From positions 1-24,284 of the IMG/VR virus record IMGVR_UViG_3300030389_000014: DNA of 24,284 bases. One strand, given 5' to 3'. The translations under genes were made by a program, and so were the position numbers. A model generated the notes under the pieces. That model saw only the letters and a program-made list of their open reading frames with translations, did not search any database and was not told where the DNA came from. The stretch is from a virus. This document shows, piece by piece, positions 12,667-19,692 of the stretch. Positions within the stretch are counted from its first letter, which is position 1, and each line of letters opens with the position of its first letter.

Positions 12667-12761
12667 GTTTCCTAGTTAAATGGGTAGCTTTGCGGCATCG
12701 GTGCTACCCAAACCGACTCTAGCAGACGAGAAAGCAGTCCTGCCGCTAGAAACCTAGAAAC
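12667..12761 (-). promoter_or_regulatory. Structured leader (possible three-way junction) upstream of the helicase gene
   Basis: This stretch between two genes is GC-richer than its surroundings. On the minus strand, hairpin H1 closes CTAGC (12749-12745) with GCTAG (12723-12719). H2 closes TGGGTAGC (12710-12703) with GCTACCCA (12688-12681). An outer helix can pair GTTTC-TAG (12761-12754) with CTAG-GAAAC (12675-12667) with one bulged G. The outer helix contains the helicase AGGA site. GCGGCA in H1 (12746-12741) is complementary to UGCCGC in the H2 loop (12697-12692). A tandem TAGAAACC repeat lies at 12747-12762. I see no gene here, and no known riboswitch class fits by eye. Confidence 0.4.
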
Positions 12762-13355
12762 CTACTTCTTTGCCCAAGGTGGTAACGGACTGTTACCATT
12801 AGGTTGTTGAGGTTGTGTATTATTAGTCTGAGGTGCTTGTGCAGAACCAATGTACTCAGTACTATTTACAGCAAGAGCAACCATCATCTTGTTCTTATCA
12901 GCATAGCCATTAGTACCTTTTTCAACAGCTACCTTGACACAAAACTCCGCACCATCAAGCACGTTTAAATCATTGACCTTTCTTTTCATGGCTGCCTCTG
13001 GTGAGGTGTCATTTGGATCAAGACCAAAAGTGCTGTTAATAATATCTCTAAAAGTTCTGATGCCAATTTCTTTACACCAAGGCATACCACTTTCAGGATT
13101 AATCTTGCCACCATCAACCATGATATTCTGCCAAAACTTACGTTTATCATACTTGCCACCAACAACAGTAAACTCACACTCAAGCCATTTAGTGCCAGTT
13201 TGACCTTGCTTAAACATGGGTTGTGTTGAGTAATCAGGGATAACTTCAGGACCCCTTTTCATAGTTAAGATAACACGAGCTACAGTGCCAGCAGGGATTA
13301 ACTCAAAATCTCCTCCACCGCCGCCACCCATTGGGACTTCATTAAAATCAATCAT
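12762..13355 (-). CDS. Phage protein, putative ssDNA-binding
   Basis: This 197-aa protein resembles proteins paired with Sak4-like ATPases in many phages: MIDFNEVP, a glycine run, FELIPAGTVARVILTM, KWLECEFTVVGGKYDKRKFWQNIMV, then RTFRDIINSTFGL and a beta-rich FCVKVAVEKG. The strand pattern suggests an OB-like barrel. A glutamine/asparagine/proline-rich linker and PPWAKK tail follow, as in many SSB-like proteins. A role in binding single-stranded DNA is inferred from this layout and the neighbours, not from catalytic motifs. ATG at 13355 has AAGGAG 7 nt upstream and overlaps the upstream stop as ATGA, so the two are translationally coupled. Confidence 0.6.
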   Translation of the reverse strand: MIDFNEVPMGGGGGGDFELIPAGTVARVILTMKRGPEVIPDYSTQPMFKQGQTGTKWLECEFTVVGGKYDKRKFWQNIMVDGGKINPESGMPWCKEIGIRTFRDIINSTFGLDPNDTSPEAAMKRKVNDLNVLDGAEFCVKVAVEKGTNGYADKNKMMVALAVNSTEYIGSAQAPQTNNTQPQQPNGNSPLPPWAKK

Positions 13356-14221
13356 TTTGTATCTCCTTTTTCGCTAGATTTGATTGCATTTGGGTCAACG
13401 AAATTTAAATCCCTATTTTCGCTTGACCTACCACTGATTTTTGCCAATAGCTTACCAAGGTGTGGCTCTTCAATTACTTCTAATTGACCAGACCTATCTT
13501 TTGCTGGATAACCCCATTGGTTAAGTGTTTGACATACAAAAGCCCTATAAGGACCATGTTCCTCACTTGGCATAACTGCCATAGTAATTACCTCATCAAC
13601 AATACCTGGAAGTTCACGACCAGTCTTAGAACCCTCAATCTGTAACTCATATAAAGTTCTACCATAGTCATCAACCTTCTCATCTAAGATACCAACAAAG
13701 ATAACATTCTTAGACCTAATATGTTGCAGATGGGTAAGCCATGACATCATCTCACGACCCTGCATACCATAGACGGCTCTTGTGTCAACCTTGCCAGTCC
13801 TATCTGACTTATTATCAGGGTGTCCTAAACAATATTGAAAGCACAATCTACCTGCTACAGTAATACTATCCACGAAGATGCTGTCATACTTTTTCATCAT
13901 TTCAATAGAATCACCATACATCTGTGAAACTCTCTCGTATTCAACTACTGAGTATGGTTGTTCAGGTGTTAGGGCTGGATTAGGGCCACCTAAAAAACAT
14001 GCAAAATCTCTGCACTCTTCCCAAGTCTTTGGTCTGATTACATCAATAGGCCATCTTTCAATAGCAGCATCACCAGCTTCCAAGTCCATAAACAAAGTAG
14101 TGTCGGGATCAAGTGTGCGGGCAAGAGTTGTCTTACCCACACCACTTTGACCACAGACTACAATCTTATGACCACGCTTTTCTGCTAACCTCTCATCAGC
14201 AGTAATAATCTTAAGAGCCAT
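13352..14221 (-). CDS. Sak4-like RecA-fold ATPase (single-strand annealing protein candidate)
   Basis: This 289-aa ATP-binding protein has Walker A CGQSGVGKTTLART near residues 23-36. DTTLFMDLEAGD provides an acidic strand after it, and KKYDSIFVDSIT is the Walker B strand. RSKNVIFVGILDEKVDD resembles the sensor strand of AAA_24/Sak4 proteins. Relatives are phage-encoded RecA-like annealing or recombination proteins, usually next to a putative ssDNA-binding protein exactly as here. ATG at 14221 has GGAGGA about 5 nt upstream and overlaps the previous gene by 11 nt. The annealing function is inferred from family and context. Confidence 0.75.
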   Translation of the reverse strand: MALKIITADERLAEKRGHKIVVCGQSGVGKTTLARTLDPDTTLFMDLEAGDAAIERWPIDVIRPKTWEECRDFACFLGGPNPALTPEQPYSVVEYERVSQMYGDSIEMMKKYDSIFVDSITVAGRLCFQYCLGHPDNKSDRTGKVDTRAVYGMQGREMMSWLTHLQHIRSKNVIFVGILDEKVDDYGRTLYELQIEGSKTGRELPGIVDEVITMAVMPSEEHGPYRAFVCQTLNQWGYPAKDRSGQLEVIEEPHLGKLLAKISGRSSENRDLNFVDPNAIKSSEKGDTK

Positions 14222-14645
14222 TAGTATCCTCCGTAATATCCACAGATGTACCAGTTAATTCTACAGTTCTGTGTTCTTGTAGTTTTGCTTTGATAGCAGG
14301 AGGTGCGTTGTTGTACTTACGCTCATCAATGCCATAAGTAATCTTGGCATAGTGCCTTGCATCATCTTCACTCATATCCATTAAAGATTGTGCAAGACCT
14401 TCTTGATCCCAAGTAACTTTTTGCCTCAAGCTAACCTTAACTTTATAGCCATGCTCATGTAATGTCACAGAGCCATAATCTTTGCCATCATCTGCAAGTT
14501 TATTTCTTGCAGTGTTGCCAAACCTAATTGCAAGATCATCATTAAGATGAGCTTGTTTATCCTTTAACGCTTGGATTTGGTTCTTCAAGTCTTCACGATA
14601 CTTGAACAAATCCTGTAAAGGCATATGTAAAAAATCTAAATCCAT
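14211..14645 (-). CDS. Hypothetical phage replication-module protein, first gene of the early operon
   Basis: This 144-aa protein begins with a long helix (LQDLFKYREDLKNQIQALKDKQAHLND, possible coiled coil), then GSVTLHEHGYKVKVSLRQKVTWDQEGLA, a helical ARHYAKITYGIDERKYNNAPPAIKAKL and a strand RTVELTGTSVDI. I recall phage proteins of the same layout (helical hairpin, then a YKVKV strand pair, then a conserved Y-x-x-x-P end) next to AAA_24 ATPases, without a defined function. ATG at 14645 has AAGGAA 5 nt upstream, and the promoter at 14690-14718 supplies a leader of about 38 nt. The longer frame to 14702 would begin inside the promoter. Confidence 0.65.
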   Translation of the reverse strand: MDLDFLHMPLQDLFKYREDLKNQIQALKDKQAHLNDDLAIRFGNTARNKLADDGKDYGSVTLHEHGYKVKVSLRQKVTWDQEGLAQSLMDMSEDDARHYAKITYGIDERKYNNAPPAIKAKLQEHRTVELTGTSVDITEDTNGS

Positions 14646-14689
14646 AATTATTCCTTTCTCTTTATATAAAATAGACACTAGATACCTAC

Positions 14690-14718
14690 AACATAGGCAC
14701 ACATAACCTAAATGTCAA
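14690..14718 (-). promoter_or_regulatory. Sigma70-type promoter for the leftward early operon
   Basis: TTGACA (14718-14713), a 17-nt spacer and TATGTT (14695-14690) on the minus strand. The expected start is near 14683, 38 nt before the ATG at 14645. It would drive the co-directional, overlapping gene series from 14645 to 5180. Confidence 0.65.
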
Positions 14719-14740
14719 TAATTAAATTTAAAAAAAATAC

Positions 14741-14768
14741 TTGCATTAATTTTATTTACTATTATGTA
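14741..14768 (+). promoter_or_regulatory. Candidate rightward promoter
   Basis: TTGCAT (14741-14746), 16 nt, then TATGTA (14763-14768) on the plus strand. Both boxes are imperfect and the region is AT-rich enough to give chance matches, so this is only a candidate for the genes starting at 14819. Confidence 0.3.
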
Positions 14769-14818
14769 TAGTTACATACTTTAATTATTTTTACTTAATT
14801 TTACATATGGAGGATAAA

Positions 14819-15256
14819 GTGGGTAAATTTTTTAGAAAGCCAAAGATACGGCAACATTTGGTAAAAAAGCCAAATGAAACTTGGGATCAAATCTCAAGAA
14901 AAATTATTGAAGAAGCAGAGAATGGTGTCATTACTATTGCAGAGGCTCATCAAAAACTGCATAATTTTTTTGAGAAAAAATTTGCTGATCCAGATGGCAA
15001 TTATATGGAACCTTTGTATGAACTAGAGGAGTTAGAAGAGAAAAATAAATTTAAATCTCTCAATGTTCATGGAAATGTTTATGCTGATTTTGTTAAAATT
15101 GCAAAAGAAGATGAAAGGTCTATTGCTTCAACTGTTGCATTGATGACCAAAGATTATCGTTACGCAAGAAGAGAGAAGCGTAAAGTTAATGAGCAATTAG
15201 AGCAACTTCGTAATTTAGAAATGAAAAAAGTTTTTGGAGAAAAAAATGAGAGATGA
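14819..15256 (+). CDS. Putative ribbon-helix-helix regulator with coiled-coil tail
   Basis: This plus-strand gene encodes 145 aa. The N-terminal part is basic (KFFRKPKIRQHLVKK) and helical. Residues from about 80 read FKSLNVHGNVYADFVKIAK, then EDERSIASTVALMTKDY. That strand, helix, ERSIAxxVxxL helix pattern is typical of ribbon-helix-helix (Arc/MetJ-type) DNA-binding proteins. A charged coiled-coil end follows (REKRKVNEQLEQLRNLEMKK). GTG at 14819 is preferred: GGAGG lies 5 nt upstream. An in-frame ATG at 14807 overlaps that site and has no ribosome site of its own. Its divergence from the early operon suggests it could repress that operon. The family call is from pattern. Confidence 0.6.
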   Translation: MGKFFRKPKIRQHLVKKPNETWDQISRKIIEEAENGVITIAEAHQKLHNFFEKKFADPDGNYMEPLYELEELEEKNKFKSLNVHGNVYADFVKIAKEDERSIASTVALMTKDYRYARREKRKVNEQLEQLRNLEMKKVFGEKNER

Positions 15257-15650
15257 TAGTCAATCTGGACCTAAAGAACTTAGTCATGTTGTAACTTGTT
15301 ATAACTGTCAAAGAGAGTCAAAGCCTCAAACTAAAACTTTTTATGGTACTAAACCTAATGAGAGATACACTGGTAACTTACCAGTTAAAAAAGAGGTGCC
15401 AAGAAAAGGAGCGGATAATAAGATTTACTATGAAACGGAATGTTATACTCATAAATTTGTAATGAAATTTGGTAACTTTTGTTCTGTAAAGTGTGGACTC
15501 ATTTGGGCTAATAATGAAATAGAACGTAGAAGAAATTATAAGAATGGGCCTGGCAGTTCTATTAATCAAGAAAATATGTCAAAGCTTGAGATTATGAAAC
15601 GTGAGCTTGAAAAAAGATTTAATAAAGGAGAAAATAAAACTAAAAATTAG
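15246..15650 (+). CDS. Zinc-finger protein, unknown function
   Basis: This 134-aa basic protein has TCYNCQRES near the N-terminus and NFCSVKCGLIWAN in the middle, which together supply four cysteines for a zinc site, with a further TECYTHKF between. The C-terminal third is charged and helical (KLEIMKRELEKRFNKGENK). No family is recognised. ATG at 15246 has GGAG 6 nt upstream and overlaps the preceding gene by 11 nt, so the two are probably co-expressed. Its end overlaps the convergent DUF1064 gene by 4 nt. Confidence 0.6.
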   Translation: MRDDSQSGPKELSHVVTCYNCQRESKPQTKTFYGTKPNERYTGNLPVKKEVPRKGADNKIYYETECYTHKFVMKFGNFCSVKCGLIWANNEIERRRNYKNGPGSSINQENMSKLEIMKRELEKRFNKGENKTKN

Positions 15651-16030
15651 TTAGATTTATTTTTGTAGGAGAGATGAATGTCTATATCATGTATAGCTTT
15701 CATCATCTTCTTTTTTAGTTTAAACTCTGGTGTTAAAATGCCTTTTGCGTCTTCAACCACTAATTTAGACAACCCATCCTCTTCTTCAAGAAGATATCTA
15801 AAGTCAGCAATATAATCACATATTTTAATATTATTTATACTTAATTCATATTTAATTTGACGCTCTAATTGTGTAACTATACCAGCTCTTTCCATAGACT
15901 TTAACTGACCCCAACGCTCTGCTTCCCATCTACTATCAAATTTTAATCCCATAGCAATAGTTTTTTTTGCAAAATACTTATTGTTGCTTGTTCTATTTTT
16001 TTTGGGTATAAATGGGTATTTATAAGTCAT
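15647..16030 (-). CDS. DUF1064 nuclease-like protein
   Basis: This 127-aa protein reads NNKYFAKKTIAMGLKFDSRWEAERWGQLKSMERAG, LERQIKYELSINN, CDYIADFRY, VVEDAKG, TPEFKLKKKMMKAIHDI. That matches DUF1064 phage proteins, which have a PD-(D/E)XK-like core (here E36/E38 region, D-F-R and E-D-A-K-G), so a small endonuclease or resolvase role is likely but not demonstrated here. ATG at 16030 has no Shine-Dalgarno, and a promoter-like TTGAAT-17-TATACT on the minus strand places the predicted start at or beside this ATG, suggesting a leaderless mRNA. It is isolated between two plus-strand genes, with 12 nt to the divergent gene. Confidence 0.8.
   Translation of the reverse strand: MTYKYPFIPKKNRTSNNKYFAKKTIAMGLKFDSRWEAERWGQLKSMERAGIVTQLERQIKYELSINNIKICDYIADFRYLLEEEDGLSKLVVEDAKGILTPEFKLKKKMMKAIHDIDIHLSYKNKSN
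15984..16012 (+). promoter_or_regulatory. Candidate promoter for the plus-strand RHH gene
   Basis: TTGCTT (15984-15989), 17 nt, then TATAAA (16007-16012) on the plus strand, with a predicted start near 16019, about 24 nt before the ATG at 16043. The -35 box is poor. It lies inside the DUF1064 coding region and faces the promoter at 16037-16065. Confidence 0.35.
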
Positions 16031-16036
16031 GGGGGT

Positions 16037-16065
16037 AGTATAATGACAGATATATCAAAATTCAA
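16037..16065 (-). promoter_or_regulatory. Candidate leaderless promoter for the DUF1064 gene
   Basis: TTGAAT (16065-16060), 17 nt, then TATACT (16042-16037) on the minus strand. The first transcribed base would fall near 16030, which is the A of the ATG. It lies inside the RHH gene, so the two genes start within each other's control DNA. Confidence 0.4.
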
Positions 16066-16240
16066 GTCAATAGGAATAGACATTCCAACTTATAACAAAC
16101 TTAAAGCTATATGCGATAAAGAACGTAGAAATATACGACAACAAATTGGATTATTGGTTGATAAAGAATATGAGAAACAAGATTTAAATAGTAATGTAAA
16201 GACTTTAGGATTAGGTACTCTCGACCGCTCTCATTCTTGA
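16043..16240 (+). CDS. Small ribbon-helix-helix DNA-binding protein
   Basis: This 65-aa protein reads DISKFKSIGIDIPTYNKLKAI, then CDKERRNIRQQIGLLVDKEYE: a basic strand, helix, RNIRQQI helix arrangement close to ribbon-helix-helix (Arc/CopG) regulators. It shares the frame FKS-(I/L)-x-(V/I)...Y...I/K...ERxI...L...D-x-x-Y with the protein at 14819-15256, so the two may be paralogous domains. GGGGG lies about 8 nt before ATG 16043. Its end overlaps the lysozyme gene by 30 nt on the opposite strand. Autorepression or control of the facing DUF1064 promoter is a natural hypothesis. Confidence 0.65.
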   Translation: MTDISKFKSIGIDIPTYNKLKAICDKERRNIRQQIGLLVDKEYEKQDLNSNVKTLGLGTLDRSHS

Positions 16241-16678
16241 TATTAGGCGATTCGCTCTGTTTGTTACCTGTTTGTGCCAACGGCTGTCTTCCATCTGAAT
16301 TGCACACTCTTGCCAATCGTTGTTTGCTATCGCAGCACGAAATTTTTTGAATCCACTTAAACGTGGCCTACCCATATTGAACATCATGTTTGCACATATT
16401 TTTTGAACTTCATTTGGTAGATTATCAAAGTTTTCAAAAAGCTCCTTACACTCTGATATTGTTGTTGCAATATCTTTTGCAAATAGCTCGTTAACTCTTT
16501 CTTCAGATACCTCTGTGCCAACTGGTTTGCCATACTCATCATCCCACTCAGTTACCAAATGTCCTATTCCAACAGTTGCTAAATTTAAGTGATCAAGATA
16601 CACGATATGTTGTCCAGAATCATTCTTTTTTACACCCTCATCTTGTGCTATCTCTTCTCTTAACTCATCTATGTTCAT
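16211..16678 (-). CDS. T4-type lysozyme (GH24 endolysin)
   Basis: This 155-aa muramidase would cut peptidoglycan at lysis or entry. It matches T4 lysozyme: MNIDELREEIAQDEG with catalytic Glu14, YLDHLNLATVGIGHL with Asp29 and Thr35 (D-x5-T), NMMFNMG, then RWHKQVTNRANRLISRMR at the C-terminus. The Glu-to-Asp distance is 15 residues, longer than the 9 of T4 lysozyme, so the hairpin between them is extended. There is no signal peptide, so a holin would be needed if it acts in lysis; none is seen in the window. ATG at 16678 overlaps the 1005-aa gene stop as ATGA. Linkage to ejection proteins could mean a virion-associated role instead. Confidence 0.9.
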   Translation of the reverse strand: MNIDELREEIAQDEGVKKNDSGQHIVYLDHLNLATVGIGHLVTEWDDEYGKPVGTEVSEERVNELFAKDIATTISECKELFENFDNLPNEVQKICANMMFNMGRPRLSGFKKFRAAIANNDWQECAIQMEDSRWHKQVTNRANRLISRMRAVEST

Positions 16679-19600
16679 GGTGTTTGTCTCATCAAGTTAC
16701 TTCTTCTTATTTGTCTACCAGCTATAGCAGCATCTGATGGATTTAAACCTAAAACAGAAGCTACTCCTGGGTCTGTTACGTCTATATTTCCTACTGCTGT
16801 GTTCGCAGCTGGTGGTGCAACATTTCTAACGGGATTTGTTATTTGTCCTAAACCTCGATTGACTGCTTGTGTTACTCCAGTATTTTCAGCTAATGCTGTT
16901 AATTGACTCTCTGCATCTCTCACGCCTTCTTGCATACTTTGTGTTACACCTTGACCAACTCTAAAGTAGTCAATGACCATATCTGCAAATTTACGTTTGG
17001 CTGCTTCTCCACCAGTTGAAGCCTCCTTACCCGCTTTAATTATATCGTCAATAGCTCTTTTGCCAGTAAATATTTGGCCAATAGCAGTAATTCTTAAAAT
17101 TTTACCAATGTTATTAAAAAACGATGCAGTGATTCCACCAGCAACCAACGAACTATCTGATGTATTTTTTGACGCAAGTTCAACAAATTTACCAAATTTT
17201 CTTATTTGCTCTCCAGTATCATCACCAAAGATTACATTTAACTTTTTATTTTTGTCGGCTTTTTCTATTCTAAGTGCTAATTCCTTCATTTGTTTTGCAT
17301 TAGTGGTAGCACCAACATCTTGTAACATCGACTCAAGATAATGACCTCTTATTGTTTTTAAAGCACCCTCATCACCCTCGTAGTATCTCATAATTTCTTC
17401 AAGTTCAAACTTAGTTACGCCAGGTGCTGCAACAACATCTGCCGCTTCATCTGCTTTAAGATTTCTATTTGCAATACCTCTTCTAACTTTTAAATTCTTA
17501 AATGTACTTAATTTTTTCGCAGCGTCTATTGCAGTGGCGAGTGCATCTCTAATACCAACTTGTAAACCATTGTCCAAGGCTTGTATTAAGGTTTCATCAT
17601 CTAATTTGCTTATTTTTAAATCATCAAATTGTCTAGCAAAAGATTTAATTTGATTGTAAGTTTGTGCTCCAAATAATTCATTTCCAACATCTCCAAGCTC
17701 ATCAACTTCCCTTTGTAAAACGCTTGGCTTAAATATTCTTGATGTGGCTGTGTCAAAACCAGTTGTTTGCATGGTGTGTCTTAACCATGATTTTCCTATC
17801 TCTTCTTTAATTGTATTATAGGCTGCCTCACCTGGTGCATTTGCACCTTGTGTCATAGCTTGTTTTAAATTGTTTAAAGCTTTAGTGCTTCCCGGCGTTA
17901 CCATTTTCATTGCAAGGCCAGGCGAAACAGTTGGCACTTCTCCTGTTCTTGCCGCACCACGAACAAGTCCAACTAAGCTTGGTATTGATAATGTTGATGA
18001 TAAACTTTCAAATTGTTTCATACCCTCTTTAAAAAATTCTCTAGCACTTGGCAACTCTCTAGCGGCTAAAGCTAATTTTTGTTCGTCTGCTTTAGTTAAG
18101 TTTTTTGCCGCCCTTGCAAAAGCCGTTAATTCTGTTTCAGTTAGAATATTATCCAATTTATTTCCAGCAAGTTTAAATATTTGAGTTAATCTTGTAGAAT
18201 TATCAATGGTTCTACCAATATTAACATCAACTAAATTATCTCCTGTATACTTTGAAACATCTAATAATTTTTTTCTTAAGGTATATACTTGGTTAAAATT
18301 AGTTTTTTTGCCAAACTCGTTCAAATCATCTAACAATTTTTGTGCTATTGAATCTTCAGCATTAGCCAAATTTCTTGCTGGAAAACTTGATTCAATTAAC
18401 TCTTTTACATCCGTAATACTATTCGTTGGTATAAAATTCTTTTGTTTACCTAAAGTTGAGTTTGTAACCTCTTGTATTGTTGCAAATTGTCTAGCAGCCT
18501 CATCGTCAAAAGCTTTAACACTATCTGCTAAAAAATTATAAAGATCATCAGAAACTGTAGATCCAGTTCTAAAACTACCTGCAATATCTTCAGCTGCTCT
18601 TTCTACCGAAGCACCAATGTTTTTCATAGCTGCATTTTTTGCTCTTATGTATCTAAATCCAGCATTTTCTGCAAAGTCTATAAAAAGTTCACCTGCTTCT
18701 TTATCACTGCCTTGGACTGCCGCATCATCAATTATGCTCCTAAGTTTTTCAGTATCCCTTTTCATTGCTTGATGAACTTGTCTTAATCTTGGACTTACAC
18801 CAGATACAGACTCTGTTAATTGCTCTTGTTTAGCAGCGATTGGATTCACCTTTAAAGTTGTTCTTGTTGGAATATAACCCTTTTCCATTGCTTCTGCTGT
18901 AAACTTTAATTCTTCTTCACTAGCCTCTTTGATAAATCTTTTACCAGATGGAGCTAATCCTTTAAAAACTAAAATTGGAATGCCGAACAAAAGTTCACCA
19001 CCAGCAGCAATACCACCCTCAACTACTGCATCTGTAGCAATTTCTCCTGCAGTTTGTTCTGATACACCTGCAACGCCCTCTATCGCTTCCTCTGCAAGTG
19101 ATCCAGACGCACCACCAACAAATGCACCAATTGCACCACCTAATAAAGTTCCAACTCCAGGGGCGAAAGAAGATCCTATTGCCGCACCTTTTACGGCTCC
19201 AGTAACACCACCAGCAAGTTCAGGTACAATACCTAGTAAATCTGTGAAGTCTGATGCACTAAATCCCTCTTCATCAATAAGAATGTTTTTTTCTGTGTTA
19301 ATGCCTAATTTAGATGCTCCAGTTGGTGTTAAGGCAAGTCTACCTCTTTTATCTCTAGTAAATTCATCACTAGTAAAACCTTGCTTTGCCATGATTGCAT
19401 CTTCTTCTTCATCGTTTTCTGCAACAGACAACGCCGCTCTAAGACTAAAGTTACTTACACCAGTCGTAGTATCAAAATCTTTTTGTATTTCTTGATCAAC
19501 TTGCTCACCCAAAGTTTGTGGCTTTGACTGTGTTCCTAAACCTCTTATAACACCAAGTTCTGGTGTGGTTTGTTGAGTTTGATTAAATACATTTAAAATA

Positions 19601-19692
19601 TTTTGTTTTTCTTGATCCGTCGGAGCATCACCCTCAATTCTAAATTGCTTAATATCACCACTATTAGGATCTCGAACTTTAATTACGGCCAT
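16675..19692 (-). CDS. Large internal virion/ejection protein candidate (T7 gp16-like position)
   Basis: This 1005-aa protein starts MAVIKVRDPNSGDIKQFRIEG, DAPTDQEKQNIL, a start common in marine phage internal proteins. Residues about 155-245 are glycine/alanine-rich (AGGVTGAVKGAAIG, then GTLLGGAIGAFVGGASG and GGIAAGGELLFGIPILVF), a glycine-zipper segment able to enter membranes. The rest is mostly long helices, with FKGLAPSGKRFIKEA and KELALRIEKADKNKK as examples. No transglycosylase motif is visible; the muramidase is instead the next gene. The order nozzle, small proteins, 581 aa, 1005 aa mirrors T7 genes 12-16, so this may be the channel-forming ejection protein. That is synteny-based inference. 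Confidence 0.65.
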   Translation of the reverse strand: MAVIKVRDPNSGDIKQFRIEGDAPTDQEKQNILNVFNQTQQTTPELGVIRGLGTQSKPQTLGEQVDQEIQKDFDTTTGVSNFSLRAALSVAENDEEEDAIMAKQGFTSDEFTRDKRGRLALTPTGASKLGINTEKNILIDEEGFSASDFTDLLGIVPELAGGVTGAVKGAAIGSSFAPGVGTLLGGAIGAFVGGASGSLAEEAIEGVAGVSEQTAGEIATDAVVEGGIAAGGELLFGIPILVFKGLAPSGKRFIKEASEEELKFTAEAMEKGYIPTRTTLKVNPIAAKQEQLTESVSGVSPRLRQVHQAMKRDTEKLRSIIDDAAVQGSDKEAGELFIDFAENAGFRYIRAKNAAMKNIGASVERAAEDIAGSFRTGSTVSDDLYNFLADSVKAFDDEAARQFATIQEVTNSTLGKQKNFIPTNSITDVKELIESSFPARNLANAEDSIAQKLLDDLNEFGKKTNFNQVYTLRKKLLDVSKYTGDNLVDVNIGRTIDNSTRLTQIFKLAGNKLDNILTETELTAFARAAKNLTKADEQKLALAARELPSAREFFKEGMKQFESLSSTLSIPSLVGLVRGAARTGEVPTVSPGLAMKMVTPGSTKALNNLKQAMTQGANAPGEAAYNTIKEEIGKSWLRHTMQTTGFDTATSRIFKPSVLQREVDELGDVGNELFGAQTYNQIKSFARQFDDLKISKLDDETLIQALDNGLQVGIRDALATAIDAAKKLSTFKNLKVRRGIANRNLKADEAADVVAAPGVTKFELEEIMRYYEGDEGALKTIRGHYLESMLQDVGATTNAKQMKELALRIEKADKNKKLNVIFGDDTGEQIRKFGKFVELASKNTSDSSLVAGGITASFFNNIGKILRITAIGQIFTGKRAIDDIIKAGKEASTGGEAAKRKFADMVIDYFRVGQGVTQSMQEGVRDAESQLTALAENTGVTQAVNRGLGQITNPVRNVAPPAANTAVGNIDVTDPGVASVLGLNPSDAAIAGRQIRRSNLMRQTP

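Larger units (their letters stand above)
14646..14818. promoter_or_regulatory. AT-rich divergent control region
   Basis: This region separates the leftward early operon from the rightward regulator genes. It is very AT-rich, with A/T runs around 14720-14740 and 14780-14800 that could be bent. It holds the leftward promoter and a weaker candidate rightward promoter, whose -35 boxes lie about 22 bp apart. No long repeat or perfect operator palindrome was obvious. Confidence 0.55.

Noticed and set aside
12681-12710. Intrinsic terminator for the 12762 gene
   Set aside because: The hairpin is strong, but the 3' side reads ATTTAACTAGG rather than a U-tract, and the next gene starts 19 nt later, so a leader structure fits better.
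18929-19495. 188-codon plus-strand open frame opposite the 1005-aa protein
   Set aside because: It is the shadow of the glycine/alanine-rich segment (hence proline/serine/alanine-rich), with no domain pattern or ribosome site.
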